DNA of 14,966 nucleotides from CAJQQY01 sp964352225 (GCA_964352225.1 CAYGRM010000146.1:1-14966), one strand, 5' to 3'; counted from the first letter of the stretch, positions 1 to 6,615 are shown. The notes: generated by a model not told the origin, from the letters alone. Translations and numbers: made by a program.

Positions 1-854
1 AAAACATTCAGTCGTTCGATAGATAAATTTTGCACCACCGGCATATCTACTCCTACTTCTTCTTTTATTTGTTCCGCTTCTTCCTCAGCCAAATCTTCCA
101 TCATTACTTCCATGTCTTCCATGTCAGTTTCCTCTGCTTGAACCAATTCTTCGGCTGTTCCTTTTTGATGTTTTTTATTTTCTGAAGCGGCTAAAGATTC
201 AATTAAAGCAGTTCCTTTTTTTAATTCTTCCCCTCGCAAATATTCAACAGCAATCTCCTCTCCTACTTCCATCATGTCAATCGCTGTTCCCAAATCATGC
301 CAGTCATACATTGGAAAATTATTTATAGTAGTAATAATATCATCATCTTCCATTCCCATTTTTTCAGCAGTAGAATGTTTAATCACATTGACCGGTACTC
401 CAACCACATTTTCTGGAACTCGACTATGATTTTGCTGTACTCCCAAAAAAGGATCTTCCTCTTTACTTCGCTTCACACTCTGACCGTCGGATCTTTTTCC
501 AAAAGTCATTTGCATAGATTTTTTTTCTCCATTACGAATGAAGTAAACCATTGCCTCATCACCAGCTTGATAATTTCGCATGACCGCAGTCAAATGTTGA
601 TGTCCCGAAAATTCTTGATCACCAATTTTATAAATGTAGTCGAAAGGTTGCATTCCATTTTTATCGGCAGCAGAGTTTTTAATTACATTCGTAACATACG
701 AACCTTTAGAATTTTCAAAAGCTAATTTTTCTGCTTTCTTGTTGGAAACTGAACTGGTATGAATTCCAAGATAAGCTCGGTTATCTTGATGCTGCGCAAA
801 AGTAAAAACGATTGACACGCAAAATAAAATGGTAGAGGTAATGATTTTTTTCAT
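1..854 (-). CDS. Exported protein with two PDZ domains, 3' end cut by the window
   Basis: The minus-strand frame opens at ATG 852-854 and runs without a stop through the left edge (284 complete codons), so the C-terminus is missing. The N-terminus (MKKIITSTILFCVSIVFTFAQ) is a signal peptide with a Bacteroidota-style A-Q cleavage site near residue 20. Two PDZ-like domains follow, at about residues 28-120 (YLGIHTSSV, GMQPFDYIYKIGDQEF) and 136-220 (FLGVQQNHS, GMEDDDIITTINNF). Both carry the usual pattern of a hydrophobic carboxylate-binding loop and a G-M/D-x-I-x-x-I core. A strongly acidic stretch lies at about 240-268. No trypsin-like or S41 protease catalytic region is visible in the sequenced part, so it is not shown to be a protease. 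Paired PDZ domains usually bind exposed C-termini of client proteins in the envelope; that role is inferred. A 252-bp gap without genes precedes its start. Confidence 0.85.
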   Translation of the reverse strand, partial: MKKIITSTILFCVSIVFTFAQHQDNRAYLGIHTSSVSNKKAEKLAFENSKGSYVTNVIKNSAADKNGMQPFDYIYKIGDQEFSGHQHLTAVMRNYQAGDEAMVYFIRNGEKKSMQMTFGKRSDGQSVKRSKEEDPFLGVQQNHSRVPENVVGVPVNVIKHSTAEKMGMEDDDIITTINNFPMYDWHDLGTAIDMMEVGEEIAVEYLRGEELKKGTALIESLAASENKKHQKGTAEELVQAEETDMEDMEVMMEDLAEEEAEQIKEEVGVDMPVVQNLSIERLNV

Positions 855-1040
855 AATAAATAGTTTTAAAAAAATTATTGAATCAGCATACCTACGATGG
901 AAAAAGTAGTTTGGTTTTTTTATGAAAAAAATCTTTGCCAAGATTATTTCGAGCATTTTGCGAAAAAGAAGAAATCTACAGATTTGGAGATTTATAGGTA
1001 AAAAGGATAATGGATGGTATGTCGTAGCGTCAGGAATTAA

Positions 1041-1080
1041 AAAAGGCGCATTTATTCAATGAAGAATAAATACGCCTTTT
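1041..1080 (-). terminator. Intrinsic terminator of the subtilase gene
   Basis: Arms 1041-1057 and 1064-1080 pair over 17 bp with one mismatch around a 6-nt loop. On the minus strand the hairpin is followed by a T run, 27 bp past the subtilase stop at 1107. The ends are A-rich on one side and T-rich on the other, so it is oriented best for minus-strand transcription. The rest of 855-1040 holds no gene I can support. Confidence 0.85.
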
Positions 1081-1106
1081 TAAATATTTTTATAAAAAAT
1101 AAATTC

Positions 1107-4058
1107 CTATTGGACCACCACTTTAGTAGTTTGGAATCCTATTTCATTTTGGATTTTTAAATAATAAATTCCGGGAGCTAAATTTTCTCCATTAATCAAT
1201 TGCCGTGAAGTTCCTGGCGAAACAGAAAAAATTCCTTCCTGCATTCGTTTCCCTTGCAAGTTGAATAAGTTCCAATTTAATTCATCCGTCTCATTACTTT
1301 CGATCACCATTTCAAAAACGCCTTCATTTGGATTTGGTGAAATAGTTAATTCAAAAGAAGCCGTTGGATCAAAAATAGAAGTTTGTAAAGCATCGACACT
1401 TTGCATCAGCGTATCGCTTCCACATTGATTGGTAGAAATGAGCATTACTTCATAAGTTCCATCTTGGGTGTAAACATGAGTTGGATTTTCATCCGTACTT
1501 ATATTTCCATCTCCAAAATCCCACAAGTAATCATCCCCATCAATCGAAGTATTCGTGAATTCCATCCCAAAATCATTCAACGGAGCAAATTCAAAATTAG
1601 CCTCCGTAAGTGGATCTACTGGATAAATATCTGTATAGGTAAAGGCGTTAGATCGCCTTGATTCCAAACCATTTTCACCTAATGTAGCTACCGCAAAATA
1701 GCGTGTATCACTAATCGTAGCAGGATCAATATACACTCGATAAGTTTTATCAACTGTAGTTCCTATCTCATCCATAAATTTTTCTCCCAATTGAAATAAT
1801 TTATATTCTGTTGCTCCAGTTACTCCACCCCATCTCAATTCAATATGATCTTCACAAACATTTTTGACTTGTAATCCAACTGGATGACGAGCAATCGTAA
1901 AGTTAGCTTCACTCATACTTGAAAAAGTATCTCGAGTAATTCTTACTCTCGCTTGTCCGGTAAATTCAATAGGTACATCCCAATCGTACATTCTTTCTTC
2001 TCCATCAACAGTAGTTATGGTATCCCAATTAACTCCTTCATCAATCGAATAAGCAATTGTAAATTCACTTGTATCTCCAAAAGCATCCCAATGAATTCTT
2101 TCTTCTTGACCAGGGAAAAATCCTTCTCCTCCAACTGGGTAAATTAACTTCACATCATCATAAATAAATTCATACACTACATAATATTCATGTGTCCCAA
2201 ATGGTATTTCCGTTCCTTCTATTTCAATCGTATAAGTTCCACTCTCCGGATCATTAATTGCAATTTGTTCTACATTATTAAGATCATCAATTCCTTTTGT
2301 GGCAGGAAGGTCCAAAGAGTCAGGATGTGGAAATGGATTTAATACCCAAGGCAAATTAATCCCACCAGTATCGCTAACTACCCTCGCATCTATATTATTT
2401 ACCAATGCTTTGGAAGCAAAAGTAGAACCTTCGTTATCTGACCAGTAAACCATCACTCTTGCTTGGCGAACATTTTCTGGAATAACTAACTCATGTGTTT
2501 GGATAGAATCTTGAGCAACGGATGCTTTAAAATATTGCTCCTGTTCCATAATTCTAATCGCACGATATCCATTAATATGTCCCCAACCAAATTTATAATC
2601 AGGCCCAACATTTCCTAAATCATTAGCAGTATTTAAAACCATGGCTTTAAGTAACGCTGATTCCGCAGTTGTTCCTCCATTCATTTCTCGATAAGCTTGA
2701 TGCATCTGAGTGATCACTCCTGCGATACCCGGAGCAGCTCCTGAAGTTCCTCCAAAAGATTGATATCCATTATTCAAACTCGTAGAAATATGTGCCGTAC
2801 CATTTGCCGAAATATCTGGTTTTATCCTTCCATCTGTAGCTGGTCCACGACTACTTGAATTAGTGAGATCTCCATCTGCTTCTAAATTTGCAGTAGCGAT
2901 TACATTTTTTCCTTGCTTATGACCTCCCGTAATATTTCCCCATTGATCGCCAGCTCCGTAGTCACAGTCTTGACCGTTTGAATTTCCTGCGGAGAAAACA
3001 TGAAGTAAAGTTGGGTTGTCAAAAATTTGTTGATCTACCGTTCGGGCAATCGTAGTATAACCTGCACCACAACCATTACTATAAGATGAGTTAGTAACTA
3101 TCACATCCTCATTGAAGTGCAAACTCATCGTTTCATCTAAATGATTAGCCTGATAATCCAATACATGAATTATTGATGCAGTTGCCATTCCTCTATTTCT
3201 TGGATTAAAATTTCCAGCTCCTCCTAGAATTCCTGCAACACCTTCTCCATGTGTACCGTCATCTAAATCTGTTACGAACTCTTGTCGCAACCTTCCTTGA
3301 AAATCAATATGCTCATCAACTATTCCATCATCTCGAACTAAAACACTTACTCCTTCTCCATTATATGAGCGACCTCCAACATAGGAAGCATCTAGAAGAT
3401 TAGCTCTGTGAAGTGATCGTCCTTTATCATCTTCTGCTTCCCCTGGTGCCGGAATTAATTCTACATATGAGATATAAGGTAGGCTAGCAATTTCCTGAAT
3501 TTTATCTTTCTCAATAGACGCTTGCAAAAAGTTATTATATCCATTCGCCATCTCCACTTCAATTCCATCTGCTTGCAAATGAGGTAATAAGTCTCTTTGC
3601 TGAATATTTTTATAATATTCAATTTGGACGGCTACTCGATTATCTCCTCGAAGGGCCCAATCTTCAAAATACTGTTGTTGAAGATTTGCTGCAGTTTTAA
3701 AATTTGGCGTAAGCTCCAAAACAGCACGAACATTTAAATCAATTAATTTTTGCGGATCTAAACTATTTGGAATAGCCGCGATATATGCTCGATGAGGTAA
3801 GTATTCTAATAATTCAATTCCATTTTCTTTGATCTCTTGATGTTGTGCATCCGTTGGAATATTATAAAATTGAATCATCCGATAATAATAACCATCGTAA
3901 TTTTCATTTTCATTAATAACTGCATTGTTAGCAAAATCTCGAATATTTTCTGCGGGAGTAACTGTCTCATTTAAAAATAAAATTTGATAGTCTTGTTGTG
4001 CAGATAGATTTGCAAAAAATAGAAAGAAGCATAGGATAAAAGTGAAGGTTTTTTTCAT
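1107..4058 (-). CDS. Secreted S8 subtilisin-like serine protease with PKD and T9SS sorting domains
   Basis: A 983-residue extracellular endopeptidase. Signal peptide at residues 1-20, ending LSA/QQ. A propeptide-like region occupies about 25-205. The S8 catalytic domain (about 225-500) has the triad D243 (VRDDGI), H270 (DGTHGEGVAG) and S439 (GGTSGAAPG), with oxyanion Asn N359 (FSAGN). A P-like/jelly-roll region at about 508-640 includes LPWVLNP and LNNVEQIAI. A beta-sandwich of unclear type at 640-722 is followed by an FN3-like domain (725-808), a PKD domain (about 820-890, YLWDFGDG, PTHVYTQDGTYEV) and a type A T9SS sorting domain (903-983, ISPNPNEGVF, LAPGIYYLKI). All key residues are present, so it should be active. 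The role is probably degradation of external protein. It is transcribed alone: a terminator lies upstream at 4239-4269 and another follows at 1041-1080. A TACCTTTC sequence near 4140-4150 on the minus strand may be a -7 box, but the support is weak. Confidence 0.96.
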   Translation of the reverse strand: MKKTFTFILCFFLFFANLSAQQDYQILFLNETVTPAENIRDFANNAVINENENYDGYYYRMIQFYNIPTDAQHQEIKENGIELLEYLPHRAYIAAIPNSLDPQKLIDLNVRAVLELTPNFKTAANLQQQYFEDWALRGDNRVAVQIEYYKNIQQRDLLPHLQADGIEVEMANGYNNFLQASIEKDKIQEIASLPYISYVELIPAPGEAEDDKGRSLHRANLLDASYVGGRSYNGEGVSVLVRDDGIVDEHIDFQGRLRQEFVTDLDDGTHGEGVAGILGGAGNFNPRNRGMATASIIHVLDYQANHLDETMSLHFNEDVIVTNSSYSNGCGAGYTTIARTVDQQIFDNPTLLHVFSAGNSNGQDCDYGAGDQWGNITGGHKQGKNVIATANLEADGDLTNSSSRGPATDGRIKPDISANGTAHISTSLNNGYQSFGGTSGAAPGIAGVITQMHQAYREMNGGTTAESALLKAMVLNTANDLGNVGPDYKFGWGHINGYRAIRIMEQEQYFKASVAQDSIQTHELVIPENVRQARVMVYWSDNEGSTFASKALVNNIDARVVSDTGGINLPWVLNPFPHPDSLDLPATKGIDDLNNVEQIAINDPESGTYTIEIEGTEIPFGTHEYYVVYEFIYDDVKLIYPVGGEGFFPGQEERIHWDAFGDTSEFTIAYSIDEGVNWDTITTVDGEERMYDWDVPIEFTGQARVRITRDTFSSMSEANFTIARHPVGLQVKNVCEDHIELRWGGVTGATEYKLFQLGEKFMDEIGTTVDKTYRVYIDPATISDTRYFAVATLGENGLESRRSNAFTYTDIYPVDPLTEANFEFAPLNDFGMEFTNTSIDGDDYLWDFGDGNISTDENPTHVYTQDGTYEVMLISTNQCGSDTLMQSVDALQTSIFDPTASFELTISPNPNEGVFEMVIESNETDELNWNLFNLQGKRMQEGIFSVSPGTSRQLINGENLAPGIYYLKIQNEIGFQTTKVVVQ

Positions 4059-4238
4059 TAGTGACTTTTTCTTTGTACAGATTAAAATTTCAACTAGGAA
4101 TTTAACACGTAACTATTATGATAGTTTAAATGACTAGATTTTGAAAGGTATAAAAGTAGGAAACAATTATAGCAATGAGAATTTTAATTTTATGTGTTGT
4201 AGAGAAGGTGACAGATTTTGGAGGAATATCCTAAAACG

Positions 4239-4269
4239 AAAAAGTCCTGCTCGCTGAGCAGGACTTTTT
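4239..4269 (-). terminator. Intrinsic terminator of the peptide array
   Basis: Perfect 14-bp inverted repeat (arms 4239-4252 and 4256-4269, loop GCT) with core GTCCTGCTC and a run of T on the minus strand. It sits 24 bp past the stop of the last peptide gene and 180 bp ahead of the subtilase start, so it separates the two minus-strand units. Confidence 0.9.
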
Positions 4270-4292
4270 ACCTTTTAATTATTCTTATAAAA

Positions 4293-4436
4293 CTATCCGA
4301 ATGGTGGCGGATCACTTTTCGCTTGATTTCCCCATGGTGGTGGATCACTTGCTCCTCCTTTGATCGTCGCTAATCCTTTTTTATTAATTACTTGTGTCGC
4401 TTTTACTTTGCTTGCGAATTTTGATATATTTTTCAT
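4293..4436 (-). CDS. Double-glycine-leader small peptide, copy A (last in array)
   Basis: A 47-codon gene read from ATG 4434-4436 to TAG 4293-4295. The predicted leader (residues 1-28) starts MKNISKFASK and ends GLATIKGG. Cleavage after GG would release ASDPPPWGNQAKSDPPPFG, 19 residues with two SDPPP-aromatic-Gly blocks. The leader is Lys-rich and lacks a membrane-spanning stretch, so it is not a Sec signal. GG leaders of this sort are typical of bacteriocin or RiPP precursors exported by peptidase-containing ABC transporters; that assignment is inference. The core has no Cys and no Thr, so thioether or thiazole chemistry using those residues is unlikely. Ser, Lys and Asp are available. A 12-nt motif CAAACACTAAAA lies 10 nt upstream of the start (4447-4458). 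It is the final gene before the terminator at 4239-4269. Confidence 0.8.
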   Translation of the reverse strand: MKNISKFASKVKATQVINKKGLATIKGGASDPPPWGNQAKSDPPPFG

Positions 4437-4492
4437 CTTTTTGTTCTTTTAGTGTTTGAAAATTTTTGTTTTAATAATTCCTTTCGTGGTTC

Positions 4493-4645
4493 TTATGAAC
4501 CTAATCCAAATGGTGGCGGATCGCTTTTCACATTGTTTCCCCATGGCGGTGGATCACTTGCTCCTCCTTTAATCGTTGCTAATCCTTTCTTATTAATTAT
4601 TTGTGTCGCTTTTACTTTACTTGCGAATTTTGATATATTTTTCAT
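4493..4645 (-). CDS. Double-glycine-leader small peptide, copy B
   Basis: Fifty codons from ATG 4643-4645 to TAA 4493-4495. The leader is nearly identical to copy A (one change, V to I, at residue 16) and again ends GLATIKGG. The predicted core is ASDPPPWGNNVKSDPPPFG followed by an extra LGS tail: the stop has shifted three codons beyond where copies A and C end. The spacer between the two SDPPP blocks is NNVK instead of NQAK. Many differences from copy A at DNA level are synonymous (for example Ala, Ile, Ser, Pro codons), as expected for translated genes. The same CAAACACTAAAA motif lies 10 nt upstream of the start (4656-4667). The next gene in the array (copy A) starts 209 bp away. Confidence 0.8.
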   Translation of the reverse strand: MKNISKFASKVKATQIINKKGLATIKGGASDPPPWGNNVKSDPPPFGLGS

Positions 4646-4674
4646 CTTTTTGTTCTTTTAGTGTTTGAAAATTT

Positions 4675-4774
4675 NNNNNNNNNNNNNNNNNNNNNNNNNN
4701 NNNNNNNNNNNNNNNNNNNNNNNNNNNNNNNNNNNNNNNNNNNNNNNNNNNNNNNNNNNNNNNNNNNNNNNNNN
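4675..4774. other. Assembly gap (100 N) between peptide copies B and C
   Basis: Exactly 100 N, the conventional placeholder for a gap of unknown size. The bases on each side, if joined directly, rebuild the linker seen between copies A and B (gtgtttgaaaattt then ttgttttaata). Removing the N also puts the start of copy C exactly 209 bp from that of copy B, the same as A to B. The gap therefore hides either nothing or a whole number of repeat units. Confidence 0.95.
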
Positions 4775-4810
4775 TTGTTTTAATACATTTTTTCGTGGTT
4801 CCTATAAACC

Positions 4811-4954
4811 TTATCCGAATGGTGGCGGATCGCTTTTCGCTTGATTTCCCCATGGTGGTGGATCACTTGCTCCTCCTTTAATGGTTGCTAATCCTTTCTT
4901 GTTAATTACTTGTGTCGCTTTTACTTTAACTGCGAATTTTGATAAATTACTCAT
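4811..4954 (-). CDS. Double-glycine-leader small peptide, copy C
   Basis: Forty-seven codons from ATG 4952-4954 to TAA 4811-4813. The leader opens MSNLSKFAVK, unlike MKNISKFASK in copies A and B, then converges on the shared KVKATQVINKKGLATIKGG. The predicted core ASDPPPWGNQAKSDPPPFG is identical in protein to copy A, though several codons differ silently. Copy C begins 2 bp inside the second assembly gap, so its 5' untranslated region is not visible. It resembles copy D rather than A and B in the first ten residues, suggesting two leader subtypes in one array. Confidence 0.8.
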   Translation of the reverse strand: MSNLSKFAVKVKATQVINKKGLATIKGGASDPPPWGNQAKSDPPPFG

Positions 4955-4956
4955 GT

Positions 4957-5056
4957 NNNNNNNNNNNNNNNNNNNNNNNNNNNNNNNNNNNNNNNNNNNN
5001 NNNNNNNNNNNNNNNNNNNNNNNNNNNNNNNNNNNNNNNNNNNNNNNNNNNNNNNN
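4957..5056. other. Assembly gap (100 N) inside peptide copy D
   Basis: Exactly 100 N. The left flank stops 2 bp upstream of the copy C start and the right flank resumes inside the leader of copy D. With a 209-bp period about 154 bp are missing at least (the end of copy D and the D-C linker), plus any further whole units. The missing length is an estimate from the neighbouring period. Confidence 0.95.
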
Positions 5057-5109
5057 TTAATTACTTGTGTCGCTTTTACTTTAACTGCGAATTTTGATAA
5101 ATTACTCAT
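5057..5109 (-). CDS. Double-glycine-leader small peptide, copy D (first in array, 3' part lost in gap)
   Basis: Read from ATG 5107-5109; the first 17 codons (MSNLSKFAVKVKATQVI) are visible and match copy C exactly, after which the frame enters the assembly gap. A longer frame opening upstream at 5208 exists, but the homologous start in the other copies, and the CAAACACTAAAA motif at 5119-5130 (9 nt upstream), place the true start at 5109. This is the most upstream copy in the assembled sequence, so the array promoter should lie beyond it, somewhere in 5131-5640. The predicted GG site and core are hidden by the gap. Confidence 0.7.
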
Positions 5110-5123
5110 GTTAATGTTTTTTA

Positions 5124-5154
5124 GTGTTTGTAAATAATTAACGTGTGTTTGTAA
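5124..5154 (-). promoter_or_regulatory. Direct repeat TTACAAACAC upstream of the peptide array
   Basis: TTACAAACAC occurs twice on the minus strand (5124-5133 and 5145-5154), exactly 21 bp apart, just upstream of copy D. The downstream copy overlaps the 12-nt motif found before every visible peptide gene. Two 10-bp direct repeats two helical turns apart resemble an activator site, for example LytTR-type spacing, but no regulator is identified. The rest of 5155-5350 shows no gene. Confidence 0.35.
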
Positions 5155-5355
5155 GTACGATGTAAATATAGAACGGGATGTAAGATTCTTTAGGTAGATA
5201 GGTTTCAATAACTAGGACTGAGGTTACAACAAACAAAAAGCAATCATAAACAACTGATTATCAGGTGTTTACGATTTTAAAAAAATAAAAAAACTGGAAA
5301 TTTTATGAAAAAAAGGTGAAAAAAAATGCCATTAGGTCTGACGTTTCACGTATTT

Positions 5356-5412
5356 GTAACCAGATTACGGAAGAGATGTAACTATTTTACCAATTTTTTG
5401 TAACCAAATTAC
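5356..5412. promoter_or_regulatory. Three GTAA-N5-TTAC sites at exact 22-bp intervals (candidate operators)
   Basis: GTAACCAGATTAC (5356-5368), GTAACTATTTTAC (5378-5390) and GTAACCAAATTAC (5400-5412) are three inverted repeats of the form GTAA-N5-TTAC, each beginning GTAAC, with start-to-start spacing of exactly 22 bp. This places three dimer-type sites on one face of the helix. They lie in the 539-bp region between the divergent peptide array (starts 5109, minus) and the small-membrane-protein genes (start 5649, plus) and could control either. I see no other gene in 5110-5648 and no convincing TAnnTTTG box. Confidence 0.5.
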
Positions 5413-5648
5413 CAGCGTTTTTTTAGGGAATGGATTTTGCAAAAAATAGGGGCGAAAAATGAAAGAGAAAATCTCTTTTTTTGGAAAAAAATGTAAAAAA
5501 GATTCCTCTTTTCAAATTTTAAAAGAACTAAAAGCTTAATTTAATAGATGATTTAAAAGCTTAGAAACTTTTTATCGAAGAATCAAGAAGGTATTTGGGA
5601 ATAATCAATAGAGTTTAATCTTGGAAATACTCAAAACTAATCATCGAT

Positions 5649-5930
5649 ATGAATAAAAGATTAAAGATAATTGGCTTGATCACAGGATCTATATTATGTA
5701 TCCCACTAATCGCGATGCAATTCACTAATGAAGTGAATTGGAAATTGATGGATTTTGTAGTTGCAGCGTTCTTGATATTTAGTACAGGGACAATCTTTGA
5801 TCTAATCTTAAGAAAAGTGAAAAAACCTTCCCTTCGAATCGTCTTAAGTCTAGGAATTTTTGTGATACTTCTGCTGATTTGGGCAGAACTTGCGGTTGGT
5901 ATCTTTGGAACACCATTGAGTGGCAGCTGA
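5649..5930 (+). CDS. Small integral membrane protein of unknown function (93 aa)
   Basis: Starts at ATG 5649 and ends TGA 5928-5930. Three hydrophobic segments, at about residues 7-23, 35-54 and 63-86, with a positively charged loop at 55-62 (RKVKKPS). Conserved-looking features are AMQFTNEVNW after the first segment and a C-terminal IWAELAVGIFGTPLSGS. The sequence looks like a widespread uncharacterised Bacteroidota family, from memory only. The next frame overlaps its end if a GTG start is used, or follows after 37 bp from an ATG, so the three genes 5649-6566 are probably cotranscribed. No function is assigned. Confidence 0.78.
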   Translation: MNKRLKIIGLITGSILCIPLIAMQFTNEVNWKLMDFVVAAFLIFSTGTIFDLILRKVKKPSLRIVLSLGIFVILLLIWAELAVGIFGTPLSGS

Positions 5931-5967
5931 ATTAATTAAAAAATGTTTAAAATTTCTCTCTGAATTA

Positions 5968-6366
5968 ATGAAAAAACTAACCAGAAACATCCTACTTCTA
6001 ATTTCTCCCTTTCTACTCATGATTCTGATCAATGAATCCATGCGACCAACGATAAAAGGTAAATCGTATAATTTACGTGGAGTCCCAGCAATGAATTCTG
6101 AAGTTGTGTCCAAAGATGAATGTTCTTGGTATTGCTACCAAAGTACTACGTATTGCAAAAATTATCATGTCAAAAGTCTTAGCAATTATTTCAAATACAT
6201 TGATCCAATGTATGATGGAATAATCAAATCCTTACATTCCACCAAAAATTATAGTTTGGCTAATGTTATTTTTTTAGTCATACTCCTCCCCTTGCTGATG
6301 TTTTTTTTATTGGTCAAAGTATTGGACATGCAAAGTCAGATTAAACTTTTAAAATCAAACAAATGA
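5968..6366 (+). CDS. Membrane-anchored protein with Cys/His-rich external loop (132 aa), unknown function
   Basis: The open frame extends back to GTG 5920, but ATG 5968 gives a cleaner N-terminus (MKKLTRNILLLISPFLLMIL) with the first membrane segment at residues 7-22. A second membrane segment lies at about 97-117. Between them is a loop containing C52, C56, C63 and H67 (DECSWYCYQSTTYCKNYHVK), which could bind a metal or form disulfides on the periplasmic side; that is inference. Only the choice of start affects whether it overlaps the preceding gene. It overlaps the following gene by 4 bp (ATGA), pointing to translational coupling. I do not recognise a named family. Confidence 0.72.
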   Translation: MKKLTRNILLLISPFLLMILINESMRPTIKGKSYNLRGVPAMNSEVVSKDECSWYCYQSTTYCKNYHVKSLSNYFKYIDPMYDGIIKSLHSTKNYSLANVIFLVILLPLLMFFLLVKVLDMQSQIKLLKSNK

Positions 6367-6566
6367 ATCAATTAACAGAACTCATCAATATCATTTTTGT
6401 CTATTGTACCGATTTTATGATTAATCTGGCTAATCTTTTTAATTGGTCATACTATGAATTTAATGCATTGTTCTTTTGCTTCATTTATCCATTGGTTCTC
6501 TTTGGTTTGTTGGTGTTGTTTTTTATTCAAAAAATAAGATTGAGAAAATTGCGACATCTAAAATAA
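6363..6566 (+). CDS. Very small membrane protein (67 aa), unknown function
   Basis: Starts within the stop of the previous gene (ATGA, 4-bp overlap). A weakly amphipathic N-terminal half (residues 1-30) precedes a strong membrane segment at about 33-55, followed by a basic tail (IQKIRLRKLRHLK) that would sit in the cytoplasm. The overlap with its upstream neighbour and the absence of any terminator between them support one operon of three small membrane proteins. No catalytic motif is visible. It may be a subunit or a partner of the Cys-rich protein. Confidence 0.68.
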   Translation: MNQLTELINIIFVYCTDFMINLANLFNWSYYEFNALFFCFIYPLVLFGLLVLFFIQKIRLRKLRHLK

Positions 6567-6606
6567 TTGGAAAGATTTGTAAGTTTCAACTCAGGAAAGG
6601 TGATTG

Positions 6607-6615
6607 TTGCATGCC
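6607..6615. repeat. 9-bp inverted repeat, left copy, before the DUF695-RraB gene
   Basis: TTGCATGCC at 6607-6615 is the exact reverse complement of GGCATGCAA at 7454-7462. The two copies bracket the single gene 6616-7443 and leave almost no extra sequence (the gene starts directly after the left copy). Allowing one mismatch the match extends to about 13 bp. This looks like the ends of a single-gene cassette. Confidence 0.45.

Larger units (their letters stand above)
4293..5130 (-). repeat. Tandem array of GG-leader peptide genes, about 209-bp period
   Basis: Four copies are recognisable, with starts at 4436, 4645, 4954 and 5109. Once the 100-N placeholder is removed, the first two intervals are both 209 bp. 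The repeated unit includes the coding region, a linker of about 57-65 bp and the conserved 12-nt upstream motif. Copies are close at DNA level, and both gaps fall inside the array, as expected where short-read assembly collapses or breaks on repeats. It is not a CRISPR: units are long, coding, and not interspersed with unique spacers. Confidence 0.88.

Noticed and set aside
297..725. Plus-strand open frame of 142 codons
   Set aside because: It lies opposite the PDZ protein gene, lacks any recognisable domain, and its sequence is explained as the antisense of that gene.
4617..4853. Minus-strand frame spanning the first assembly gap
   Set aside because: It joins pieces of two peptide units in the wrong frame through N; the real frames are copies B and C.
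4293..5130. CRISPR array
   Set aside because: Units are 209 bp, coding and tandem, with no unique spacers and no cas gene nearby.
4951..5208. Longer version of peptide copy D starting at 5208
   Set aside because: The extra 33 residues have no counterpart in copies A-C and cross the conserved upstream motif; the homologous start is 5109.
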